Below, piece after piece: positions 35,546 through 47,254 of a stretch of 64,000 nucleotides of DNA. Every line of letters begins with the position of its first letter. Positions within the stretch are counted from its first letter, which is position 1. The notes beneath the pieces were generated by a model, which was given only the letters and a program-made list of their open reading frames with translations, was not told the DNA's origin and searched no databases. Source of the stretch: Ptiloglossa arizonensis (lineage: Eukaryota; Arthropoda; Insecta; Hymenoptera; Colletidae); NCBI RefSeq assembly GCF_051014685.1, contig NW_027478485.1, positions 1,213,781-1,277,780 on the forward strand, given 5' to 3'. The position numbers were made by a program, and so were the translations under genes.

Positions 35546-38270
35546 GTTCGTATTTTTTCCCTAGGCCATTCTGGTTAAGCGTTTGGAGCAGCAGAATTGC
35601 GAAAAATTTGTTGTCTTCTCAACCATTTCTTAGCTTCAAACTCCCATGTCTCGCGAACGGATTGACCTATCCCAAAAATTCCTATTGCATCTGAAAGTAG
35701 AAACTCGCCCGATTACGACGGTATGTGTATTTTTTCCCTAGGCCATTCTGTTTAAGCGTTTGGAGCAGCAAAATTGCGAAAAATTTTTTGCCTTCTCAAC
35801 CATTTCTTGGCTTCAAACTCCCATATCTCGCGAACGGATTGACCTAACCCAAAAATTCCTATTGCATCTGAAAGTAGAAACTCGCCCGGTTGCAACGGTA
35901 TGTGTATTTTTCCCCTAGGCCATCCTGGTTAAGCGATTGGAGCAGCAGAAGTGCGAAAAATTTGTTGTCTTGTCAACCATTTCTTAGCTTCAAAGTCCCA
36001 TATCTCGCGAACGGATTGACCAGACCCAAAAATTCCTATTGTAACTGAAAGTAGAAACTCGCCCGATTACAACGGTATGTGTATTTTTACCCTAGGCCAT
36101 TCTGGTTAAGCGTTTGGAGCAGCAGAATCGCGAAAAATTTGTTGTCTTCTCAACCATTTCTTAGATTCAAAGTCCCATATCTCGCGAACGGATTGACCAA
36201 ACCCAAAAATTCCTTCTGCGTCTGAAAGTAGAAACTCGCCCGATTACAAGGGTGTGCGTATTTTTTCCCTAGGCCATTCTGGTTAAGCGTTTGGAGCAGC
36301 AGAATTGCGAAAAATTTTTTGCCTCCTCAACCATTTCTTGGCTTCAAACTCCCATATCTCGCGAACGGATTGACCTAACCCAAAAATTCCTATTGCATCT
36401 GAAAGTAGACACTCGCCCGACTACAGCGGTATGTGTATTTTTTCCCTAGGCCATTCTGGTTAAGCGTTTGGATCAGCAGAAGTGCGAAAAATTTGTTGTC
36501 TTGTCAACCATTTCTTAGCTTCAAAGTCCCATATCTCGCGAACGGATTGTCCTAACCCAAAAATTCCTGTTGCGTCTGAAAGTAGAAACTCGCCCAATTA
36601 CAACGGTATATGAATTTTTTCCCTAGCCCATTCTGGTTAAGCGTTTGGAGCAGCAGAATTGCGAAAAATTTGTTGTCTTCTCAACCATTTCTTAGATTCA
36701 AAGTCCCATATCTCGCGAACGGATTGACCAAACCCAAAAATTCCTTCTGCGTCTGAAAGTAGAAACTCGCCCAATTACAACGGTATGTGAATTTTTTCCC
36801 TAGCCCATTCTGGTTAAGCGTTTGGAGCAGCAGAATTGCGAAAAATTTGTTGTCTTCTCAACCATTTCTTAGATTCAAAGTCCCATATCTCGCGAACGGA
36901 TTGACCAAACCCAAAAATTCCTTCTGCGTCTGAAAGTAGAAACTCGCCCGATTACAAGGGTGTGCGTATTTTTTCCCTAGGCCATTCTGGTTAAGCGTTT
37001 GGAGCAGCAGAATTGCGAAAAATTTGTTGCCTTCTCAACCATTTCTTGGCTTCAAACTCCCATATCTCGCGAACGGATTGACCTAACCCAAAAATTCCTA
37101 TTGCATCTGAAAGTAGAAACTCGCCCGGTTGCAACGGTATGTGTATTTTTCCCCTAGGCCATCCTGGTTAAGCGATTGGAGCAGAAGAAGTGCGAAAAAT
37201 TTGTTGTCTTTTCAACCATTTCTTAGCTTCAAAGTCCCATATCTCGCGAACGGATTGACCAGACCCAAAAATTCCTATTGTAACTGAAAGTAGAAACTCG
37301 CCCGATTACAACGGTATGTGTATTTTTTCCCTAGGCCATTCTGGTTAAGCGTTTGGAGCAGCAGAATTGCGAAAAATTTTTTGCCTTCTCAACCATTTCT
37401 TGGCTTCAAACTCCCATATCTCGCGAACGGATTGACCTAACCCAAAAACTCCTATTGCATCTGAAAGTAGAAACTCGCCCGATTACAACGGTATGTGTAT
37501 TTTTTCCCTAGACCATTCTGGTTAAGCGTTTGGAGCAGCAGAATTGCGAAAAATTTTTTGCCTCCTCAACCATTTCTTGGCTTCAAACTCCCATATCTCG
37601 CGAACGGATTGACCTAACCCAAAAATTCTTATTGCATCTGAAAGTAGACACTCGCCCGACTACAGCGGTATGTGTATTTTTTCCCTAGGCCATTCTGGTT
37701 ATGCGTTTGGATCAGCAGAAGTGCGAAAAATTTGTTGTCTTGTCAACCATTTCTTAGCTTCAAAGTCCCATATCTCGCGAACGGATTGTCCTAACCCAAA
37801 AATTCCTGTTGCGTCTGAAAGTAGAAACTCGCCCAATTACAACGGTATATGAATTTTTTCCCTAGCCCATTTTGGTTAAGCGTTTGGAGCAGCAGAATTG
37901 CGAAAAATTTGTTGTCTTCTCAACCATTTCTTAGATTCAAAGTCCCATATCTCGCGAACGGATTGACCAAACCCAAAAATTCCTTCTGCGTCTGAAAGTA
38001 GAAACTCGCCCAATTACAACGGTATGTGAATTTTTTCCCTAGCCCATTCTGGTTAAGCGTTTGGAGCAGCAGAATTGCGAAAAATTTGTTGTCTTCTCAA
38101 CCATTTCTTAGATTCAAAGTCCCATATCTCGCGAACGGATTGACCAAACCCAAAAATTCCTTCTGCGTCTGAAAGTAGAAACTCGCCCGATTACAAGGGT
38201 GTGCGTATTTTTTCCCTAGGCCATTCTGGTTAAGCGTTTGGAGCAGCAGAATTGCGAAAAATTTGTTGCC
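35546..38270 (+). repeat. 37-mer-spaced duplication, left copy (about 2.7 kb)
   Basis: Markers CATGTCTCGCG (35,641), GGAGCAGAAGAAG (37,185), AAATTCTTATTGC (37,618), GGTTATGCGTTTGG (37,697) and CATTTTGGTTAAG (37,869) recur exactly 6,549 bp (37 units) downstream. Differences are few: a TTTTTACCC here near 36,087, and CTCGCGAACGG here against CTCGCAAACGG in the right copy. Confidence 0.87.
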
Positions 38271-38544
38271 TTCTCAACCATTTCTTGGCTTCAAACTCCC
38301 ATATCTCGCGAACGGATTGACCTAACCCAAAAATTCCTATTGCATCTGAAAGTAGAAACTCGCCCGGTTGCAACGGTATGTGTATTTTTCCCCTAGGCCA
38401 TCCTGGTTAAGCGTTTGGATCAGCAGAAGTGCGAAAAATTTGTTGTCTTGTCAACCATTTCTTAGCTTCAAAGTCCCATATCTCGCGAACGGATTGTCCT
38501 AACCCAAAAATTCCTGTTGCGTCTGAAAGTAGAAACTCGCCCAA
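38271..38544 (+). repeat. Junction monomers between two duplications
   Basis: GGTTGCAACGG monomer joined to a GGATCAGCAGAAGTGCG monomer. The same join is present at 33,280 and 47,265. Confidence 0.7.
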
Positions 38545-40137
38545 TTACAACGGCATGTGAATTTTTTCCCTAGCCCATTCTGGTTAAGAGTTTGGAGCAG
38601 CAGAATTGCGAAAAATTTGTTGTCTTCTCAACCATTTCTTAGATTCAAAGTCCCATATCTCGCGAACGGATTGACCAAACCCAAAAATTCCTTCTGCGTC
38701 TGAAAGTAGAAACTCGCCCAATTACAACGGTATGGGAATTTTTTCCCTAGCCCATACTGGTTAAGCTTTTGGAGCAGCAGAATTGCGAAAAATTTGTTGT
38801 CTTCTCTACCATTTCTTAGATTCAAAGTCCCATATCTCGCGAACGGATTGACCAAACCCAAAAATTCCTTCTGCGTCTGAAAGTAGAAACTAGCCCGATT
38901 ACAAGGGTGTGCGTATTTTTTCCCTAGGCCATTCTGGTTAAGCGTTTGGAGCAGCAGAATTGCGAAAAATTTGTTGCCTTCTCAACCATTTCTTGGCTTC
39001 AAACTCCCATATCTCGCGAACGGATTGACCTAACCCAAAAATTCCTATTGCATCTGAAAGTAGAAACTCGCCCGGTTGCAACGGTATGTGTATTTTTTCC
39101 CTAGGCCATCCTGGTTAAGCGATTGGAGCAGCAGAAGTGCGAAAAATTTGTTGCCTTCTCAACCATTTCTTGGCTTCAAACTCCCATATCTCGCGAACGG
39201 ATTGACCTAACCCAAAAATTCCTGTTGCGTCTGAAAGTAGAAACTCGCACGGTTGCAACGGTATGTGTATTTTTCCCCTAGGCCATCCTGGTTAAGTGAT
39301 TGGAGCAGCAGAAGTGCGAAAAATTTGTTGTCTTCTCAACCATTTCTTAGATTCAAAGTCCCATATCTCGCGAACGGATTGACCAGACCCAAAAATTCCT
39401 ATTGTAACTGAAAGTAGAAACTCGCCCGATTACAACGGTATGTGTATTTTTTCCCTAGGCCATTCTGGTTAAGCGTTTGGAGCAGCAGAATCGCGAAAAA
39501 TTTGTTGTCTTCTCAACCATTTCTTAGATTCAAAGTCCCATATCTCGCAAACGGATTGACCAAACCCAAAAATTCCTTCTGCGTCTGAAAGTAGAAACTC
39601 GCCCGATTACAAGGGTGTGCGTATTTTTTCCCTAGGCCATTCTGGTTAAGCGTTTGGAGCAGCAGAATTGCGAAAAATTTTTTGCCTCCTCAACCATTTC
39701 TTGGCTTCAAACTCCCATATCTCGCGAACGGATTGACCTAACCCAAAAATTCCTATTGCATCTGAAAGTAGACACTCGCCCGACTACAGCGGTATGTGTA
39801 TTTTTTCCCTAGGCCATTCTGGTTAAGCGTTTGGATCAGCAGAAGTGCGAAAAATTTGTTGTCTTGTCTACCATTTCTTAGCTTCAAAGTCCCATATCTC
39901 GCGAACGGATTGTCCTAACCCAAAAATTCCTGTTGCGTCTGAAAGTAGAAACTCGCCCAATTACAACGGTATATGAATTTTTTCCCTAGCCCATTCTGGT
40001 TAAGCGTTTGGAGCAGCAGAATTGCGAAAAATTTGTTGTCTTCTCAACCATTTCTTAGATTCAAAGTCCCATATCTCGCGAACGGATTGACCAAACCCAA
40101 AAATTCCTTCTGCGTCTGAAAGTAGAAACTCGCCCAA
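38545..40137 (+). repeat. 9-mer tandem duplication, copy 1 (1,593 bp)
   Basis: TTAAGAGTTTGG (38,584), GGTATGGGAATT, CCCATACTGG, AAACTAGCCCG, CTCGCACGG, AAGTGATTGG, CTCGCAAACGG (39,547) and TTGTCTACC (39,867) all recur exactly 1,593 bp later. I saw no difference between the copies at any marker checked. Confidence 0.88.
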
Positions 40138-41730
40138 TTACAACGGTATGTGAATTTTTTCCCTAGCCCATTCTGGTTAAGAGTTTGGAGCAGCAGAATT
40201 GCGAAAAATTTGTTGTCTTCTCAACCATTTCTTAGATTCAAAGTCCCATATCTCGCGAACGGATTGACCAAACCCAAAAATTCCTTCTGCGTCTGAAAGT
40301 AGAAACTCGCCCAATTACAACGGTATGGGAATTTTTTCCCTAGCCCATACTGGTTAAGCTTTTGGAGCAGCAGAATTGCGAAAAATTTGTTGTCTTCTCT
40401 ACCATTTCTTAGATTCAAAGTCCCATATCTCGCGAACGGATTGACCAAACCCAAAAATTCCTTCTGCGTCTGAAAGTAGAAACTAGCCCGATTACAAGGG
40501 TGTGCGTATTTTTTCCCTAGGCCATTCTGGTTAAGCGTTTGGAGCAGCAGAATTGCGAAAAATTTGTTGCCTTCTCAACCATTTCTTGGCTTCAAACTCC
40601 CATATCTCGCGAACGGATTGACCTAACCCAAAAATTCCTATTGCATCTGAAAGTAGAAACTCGCCCGGTTGCAACGGTATGTGTATTTTTTCCCTAGGCC
40701 ATCCTGGTTAAGCGATTGGAGCAGCAGAAGTGCGAAAAATTTGTTGCCTTCTCAACCATTTCTTGGCTTCAAACTCCCATATCTCGCGAACGGATTGACC
40801 TAACCCAAAAATTCCTGTTGCGTCTGAAAGTAGAAACTCGCACGGTTGCAACGGTATGTGTATTTTTCCCCTAGGCCATCCTGGTTAAGTGATTGGAGCA
40901 GCAGAAGTGCGAAAAATTTGTTGTCTTCTCAACCATTTCTTAGATTCAAAGTCCCATATCTCGCGAACGGATTGACCAGACCCAAAAATTCCTATTGTAA
41001 CTGAAAGTAGAAACTCGCCCGATTACAACGGTATGTGTATTTTTTCCCTAGGCCATTCTGGTTAAGCGTTTGGAGCAGCAGAATCGCGAAAAATTTGTTG
41101 TCTTCTCAACCATTTCTTAGATTCAAAGTCCCATATCTCGCAAACGGATTGACCAAACCCAAAAATTCCTTCTGCGTCTGAAAGTAGAAACTCGCCCGAT
41201 TACAAGGGTGTGCGTATTTTTTCCCTAGGCCATTCTGGTTAAGCGTTTGGAGCAGCAGAATTGCGAAAAATTTTTTGCCTCCTCAACCATTTCTTGGCTT
41301 CAAACTCCCATATCTCGCGAACGGATTGACCTAACCCAAAAATTCCTATTGCATCTGAAAGTAGACACTCGCCCGACTACAGCGGTATGTGTATTTTTTC
41401 CCTAGGCCATTCTGGTTAAGCGTTTGGATCAGCAGAAGTGCGAAAAATTTGTTGTCTTGTCTACCATTTCTTAGCTTCAAAGTCCCATATCTCGCGAACG
41501 GATTGTCCTAACCCAAAAATTCCTGTTGCGTCTGAAAGTAGAAACTCGCCCAATTACAACGGTATATGAATTTTTTCCCTAGCCCATTCTGGTTAAGCGT
41601 TTGGAGCAGCAGAATTGCGAAAAATTTGTTGTCTTCTCAACCATTTCTTAGATTCAAAGTCCCATATCTCGCGAACGGATTGACCAAACCCAAAAATTCC
41701 TTCTGCGTCTGAAAGTAGAAACTCGCCCAA
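40138..41730 (+). repeat. 9-mer tandem duplication, copy 2 (1,593 bp)
   Basis: Appears identical to copy 1 on visual comparison. Order breaks at about 41,770, where TTAAGCGTTTGG replaces the expected TTAAGAGTTTGG. One of the most recent events in the window, or a candidate assembly duplication. Confidence 0.88.
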
Positions 41731-42094
41731 TTACAACGGTATGTGAATTTTTTCCCTAGCCCATTCTGGTTAAGCGTTTGGAGCAGCAGAATTGCGAAAA
41801 ATTTGTTGTCTTCTCAACCATTTCTTAGATTCAAAGTCCCATATCTCGCGAACGGATTGACCAAACCCAAAAATTCCTTCTGCGTCTGAAAGTAGAAACT
41901 CGCCCGATTACAAGGGTGTGCGTATTTTTTCCCTAGGCCATTCTGGTTAAGCGTTTGGAGCAGCAGAATTGCGAAAAATTTGTTGCCTTCTCAACCATTT
42001 CTTGGCTTCAAACTCCCATATCTCGCGAACGGATTGACCTAACCCAAAAATTCCTTCTGCGTCTGAAAGTAGAAACTCGCCCGATTACAAGGGT
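41731..42094 (+). repeat. Two transition monomers
   Basis: CCAAACCC / CCTTCTGCG type followed by a GACCTAACCC monomer whose tail is CCTTCTGCG with AAGGGTGTGCG. This head-tail pairing is uncommon, and the same pairing occurs at about 30,700 and 31,430. Confidence 0.7.
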
Positions 42095-44819
42095 GTGCGT
42101 ATTTTTTCCCTAGGCCATTCTGGTTAAGCGTTTGGAGCAGCAGAATTGCGAAAAATTTGTTGTCTTCTCAACCATTTCTTAGCTTCAAACTCCCATGTCT
42201 CGCGAACGGATTGACCTATCCCAAAAATTCCTATTGCATCTGAAAGTAGAAACTCGCCCGATTACGACGGTATGTGTATTTTTTCCCTAGGCCATTCTGT
42301 TTAAGCGTTTGGAGCAGCAAAATTGCGAAAAATTTTTTGCCTTCTCAACCATTTCTTGGCTTCAAACTCCCATATCTCGCGAACGGATTGACCTAACCCA
42401 AAAATTCCTATTGCATCTGAAAGTAGAAACTCGCCCGGTTGCAACGGTATGTGTATTTTTCCCCTAGGCCATCCTGGTTAAGCGATTGGAGCAGCAGAAG
42501 TGCGAAAAATTTGTTGTCTTGTCAACCATTTCTTAGCTTCAAAGTCCCATATCTCGCGAACGGATTGACCAGACCCAAAAATTCCTATTGTAACTGAAAG
42601 TAGAAACTCGCCCGATTACAACGGTATGTGTATTTTTTCCCTAGGCCATTCTGGTTAAGCGTTTGGAGCAGCAGAATCGCGAAAAATTTGTTGTCTTCTC
42701 AACCATTTCTTAGATTCAAAGTCCCATATCTCGCAAACGGATTGACCAAACCCAAAAATTCCTTCTGCGTCTGAAAGTAGAAACTCGCCCGATTACAAGG
42801 GTGTGCGTATTTTTTCCCTAGGCCATTCTGGTTAAGCGTTTGGAGCAGCAGAATTGCGAAAAATTTTTTGCCTCCTCAACCATTTCTTGGCTTCAAACTC
42901 CCATATCTCGCGAACGGATTGACCTAACCCAAAAATTCCTATTGCATCTGAAAGTAGACACTCGCCCGACTACAGCGGTATGTGTATTTTTTCCCTAGGC
43001 CATTCTGGTTAAGCGTTTGGATCAGCAGAAGTGCGAAAAATTTGTTGTCTTGTCAACCATTTCTTAGCTTCAAAGTCCCATATCTCGCGAACGGTTTGTC
43101 CTAACCCAAAAATTCCTGTTGCGTCTGAAAGTAGAAACTCGCCCAATTACAACGGTATATGAATTTTTTCCCTAGCCCATTCTGGTTAAGCGTTTGGAGC
43201 AGCAGAATTGCGAAAAATTTGTTGTCTTCTCAACCATTTCTTAGATTCAAAGTCCCATATCTCGCGAACGGATTGACCAAACCCAAAAATTCCTTCTGCG
43301 TCTGAAAGTAGAAACTCGCCCAATTACAACGGTATGTGAATTTTTTCCCTAGCCCATTCTGGTTAAGCGTTTGGAGCAGCAGAATTGCGAAAAATTTGTT
43401 GTCTTCTCAACCATTTCTTAGATTCAAAGTCCCATATCTCGCGAACGGATTGACCAAACCCAAAAATTCCTTCTGCGTCTGAAAGTAGAAACTCGCCCGA
43501 TTACAAGGGTGTGCGTATTTTTTCCCTAGGCCATTCTGGTTAAGCGTTTGGAGCAGCAGAATTGCGAAAAATTTGTTGCCTTCTCAACCATTTCTTGGCT
43601 TCAAACTCCCATATCTCGCGAACGGATTGACCTAACCCAAAAATTCCTATTGCATCTGAAAGTAGAAACTCGCCCGGTTGCAACGGTATGTGTATTTTTC
43701 CCCTAGGCCATCCTGGTTAAGCGATTGGAGCAGAAGAAGTGCGAAAAATTTGTTGTCTTTTCAACCATTTCTTAGCTTCAAAGTCCCATATCTCGCGAAC
43801 GGATTGACCAGACCCAAAAATTCCTATTGTAACTGAAAGTAGAAACTCGCCCGATTACAACGGTATGTGTATTTTTTCCCTAGGCCATTCTGGTTAAGCG
43901 TTTGGAGCAGCAGAATTGCGAAAAATTTTTTGCCTTCTCAACCATTTCTTGGCTTCAAACTCCCATATCTCGCGAACGGATTGACCTAACCCAAAAACTC
44001 CTATTGCATCTGAAAGTAGAAACTCGCCCGATTACAACGGTATGTGTATTTTTTCCCTAGACCATTCTGGTTAAGCGTTTGGAGCAGCAGAATTGCGAAA
44101 AATTTTTTGCCTCCTCAACCATTTCTTGGCTTCAAACTCCCATATCTCGCGAACGGATTGACCTAACCCAAAAATTCTTATTGCATCTGAAAGTAGACAC
44201 TCGCCCGACTACAGCGGTATGTGTATTTTTTCCCTAGGCCATTCTGGTTATGCGTTTGGATCAGCAGAAGTGCGAAAAATTTGTTGTCTTGTCAACCATT
44301 TCTTAGCTTCAAAGTCCCATATCTCGCGAACGGATTGTCCTAACCCAAAAATTCCTGTTGCGTCTGAAAGTAGAAACTCGCCCAATTACAACGGTATATG
44401 AATTTTTTCCCTATCCCATTTTGGTTAAGCGTTTGGAGCAGCAGAATTGCGAAAAATTTGTTGTCTTCTCAACCATTTCTTAGATTCAAAGTCCCATATC
44501 TCGCGAACGGATTGACCAAACCCAAAAATTCCTTCTGCGTCTGAAAGTAGAAACTCGCCCAATTACAACGGTATGTGAATTTTTTCCCTAGCCCATTCTG
44601 GTTAAGCGTTTGGAGCAGCTGAATTGCGAAAAATTTGTTGTCTTCTCAACCATTTCTTAGATTCAAAGTCCCATATCTCGCGAACGGATTGACCAAACCC
44701 AAAAATTCCTTCTGCGTCTGAAAGTAGAAACTCGCCCGATTACAAGGGTGTGCGTATTTTTTCCCTAGGCCATTCTGGTTAAGCGTTTGGAGCAGCAGAA
44801 TTGCGAAAAATTTGTTGTC
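42095..44819 (+). repeat. 37-mer-spaced duplication, right copy
   Basis: Same monomer order as 35,546-38,270 at +6,549 bp. Private changes: CGGTTTGTCC (about 43,093), CCCTATCCCATTTTGG (about 44,413), GCAGCTGAATTGCG (about 44,626) and CTCGCAAACGG (about 42,731). It overlaps the 13-mer described next. Confidence 0.87.
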
Positions 44820-44884
44820 TTCTCAACCATTTCTTAGATTCAAAGTCCCATATCTCGCAAACGGATTGACCAAACCCAAAAATT
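42584..44884 (+). repeat. 13-mer higher-order repeat, copy 1 (2,301 bp)
   Basis: GAATCGCG with CTCGCAAACGG (42,674), GGAGCAGAAGAAG (43,734), AAATTCTTATTGC (44,167) and GGTTATGCG (about 44,247) recur at exactly +2,301 bp. Confidence 0.87.
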
Positions 44885-44966
44885 CCTATTGTAACTGAAA
44901 GTAGAAACTCGCCCGATTACAACGGTATGTGTATTTTTTCCCTAGGCCATTCTGGTTAAGCGTTTG
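44790..44966 (+). repeat. Chimeric monomer at the 13-mer junction
   Basis: The front has TTAGATTCAAAGTCCC, CTCGCAAACGG and GACCAAACCC, otherwise followed by CCTTCTGCG. The back has CCTATTGTAACTG, otherwise preceded by GACCAGACCC. The switch lies between about 44,866 and 44,890, exactly where the second 13-mer copy begins, as unequal crossover between unlike monomers would leave. Confidence 0.75.
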
Positions 44967-47120
44967 GAGCAGCAGAATCGCGAAAAATTTGTTGTCTTCT
45001 CAACCATTTCTTAGATTCAAAGTCCCATATCTCGCAAACGGATTGACCAAACCCAAAAATTCCTTCTGCGTCTGAAAGTAGAAACTCGCCCGATTACAAG
45101 GGTGTGCGTATTTTTTCCCTAGGCCATTCTGGTTAAGCGTTTGGAGCAGCAGAATTGCGAAAAATTTTTTGCCTCCTCAACCATTTCTTGGCTTCAAACT
45201 CCCATATCTCGCGAACGGATTGACCTAACCCAAAAATTCCTATTGCATCTGAAAGTAGACACTCGCCCGACTACAGCGGTATGTGTATTTTTTCCCTAGG
45301 CCATTCTGGTTAAGCGTTTGGATCAGCAGAAGTGCGAAAAATTTGTTGTCTTGTCAACCATTTCTTAGCTTCAAAGTCCCATATCTCGCGAACGGATTGT
45401 CCTAACCCAAAAATTCCTGTTGCGTCTGAAAGTAGAAACTCGCCCAATTACAACGGTATATGAATTTTTTCCCTAGCCCATTCTGGTTAAGCGTTTGGAG
45501 CAGCAGAATTGCGAAAAATTTGTTGTCTTCTCAACCATTTCTTAGATTCAAAGTCCCATATCTCGCGAACGGATTGACCAAACCCAAAAATTCCTTCTGT
45601 GTCTGAAAGTAGAAACTCGCCCAATTACAACGGTATGTGAATTTTTTCCCTAGCCCATTCTGGTTAAGCGTTTGGAGCAGCAGAATTGCGAAAAATTTGT
45701 TGTCTTCTCAACCATTTCTTAGATTCAAAGTCCCATATCTCGCGAACGGATTGACCAAACCCAAAAATTCCTTCTGCGTCTGAAAGTAGAAACTCGCCCG
45801 ATTACAAGGGTGTGCGTATTTTTTCCCTAGGCCATTCTGGTTAAGCGTTTGGAGCAGCAGAATTGCGAAAAATTTGTTGCCTTCTCAACCATTTCTTGGC
45901 TTCAAACTCCCATATCTCGCGAACGGATTGACCTAACCCAAAAATTCCTATTGCATCTGAAAGTAGAAACTCGCCCGGTTGCAACGGTATGTGTATTTTT
46001 CCCCTAGGCCATCCTGGTTAAGCGATTGGAGCAGAAGAAGTGCGAAAAATTTGTTGTCTTTTCAACCATTTCTTAGCTTCAAAGTCCCATATCTCGCGAA
46101 CGGATTGACCAGACCCAAAAATTCCTATTGTAACTGAAAGTAGAAACTCGCCCGATTACAACGGTATGTGTATTTTTTCCCTAGGCCATTCTGGTTAAGC
46201 GTTTGGAGCAGCAGAATTGCGAAAAATTTTTTGCCTTCTCAACCATTTCTTGGCTTCAAACTCCCATATCTCGCGAACGGATTGACCTAACCCAAAAACT
46301 CCTATTGCATCTGAAAGTAGAAACTCGCCCGATTACAACGGTATGTGTATTTTATCCCTAGACCATTCTGGTTAAGCGTTTGGAGCAGCAGAATTGCGAA
46401 AAATTTTTTGCCTCCTCAACCATTTCTTGGCTTCAAACTCCCATATCTCGCGAACGGATTGACCTAACCCAAAAATTCTTATTGCATCTGAAAGTAGACA
46501 CTCGCCCGACTACAGCGGTATGTGTATTTTTTCCCTAGGCCATTCTGGTTATGCGTTTGGATCAGCAGAAGTGCGAAAAATTTGTTGTCTTGTCAACCAT
46601 TTCTTAGCTTCAAAGTCCCATATCTCGCGAACGGATTGTCCTAACCCAAAAATTCCTGTTGCGTCTGAAAGTAGAAACTCGCCCAATTACAACGGTATAT
46701 GAATTTTTTCCCTATCCCATTTTGGTTAAGCGTTTGGAGCAGCAGAATTGCGAAAAATTTGTTGTCTTCTCAACCATTTCTTAGATTCAAAGTCCCATAT
46801 CTCGCGAACGGATTGACCAAACCCAAAAATTCCTTCTGCGTCTGAAAGTAGAAACTCGCCCAATTACAACGGTATGTGAATTTTTTCCCTAGCCCATTCT
46901 GGTTAAGCGTTTGGAGCAGCAGAATTGCGAAAAATTTGTTGTCTTCTCAACCATTTCTTAGATTCAAAGTCCCATATCTCGCGAACGGATTGACCAAACC
47001 CAAAAATTCCTTCTGCGTCTGAAAGTAGAAACTCGCCCGATTACAAGGGTGTGCGTATTTTTTCCCTAGGCCATTCTGGTTAAGCGTTTGGAGCAGCAGA
47101 ATTGCGAAAAATTTGTTGCC
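44885..47120 (+). repeat. 13-mer higher-order repeat, copy 2
   Basis: Follows copy 1 marker for marker at +2,301 bp. Private changes: TTCTGTGTCTG (about 45,597) and TTTATCCCTAGACC (about 46,352). CCCTATCCCATTTTGG is shared with copy 1 but not with the 37.9-kb copy. Copy 2 ends where TTGCCTTCTC replaces TTGTCTTCTC. Confidence 0.86.
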
Positions 47121-47254
47121 TTCTCAACCATTTCTTGGCTTCAAACTCCCATATCTCGCGAACGGATTGACCTAACCCAAAAATTCCTATTGCATCTGAA
47201 AGTAGAAACTCGCCCGGTTGCAACGGTATGTGTATTTTTCCCCTAGGCCATCCT
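47121..47254 (+). repeat. Link to long-range duplicated segment
   Basis: Most of one GGTTGCAACGG monomer, matching the sequence at 38,271-38,400 and 33,130-33,270. Confidence 0.7.
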
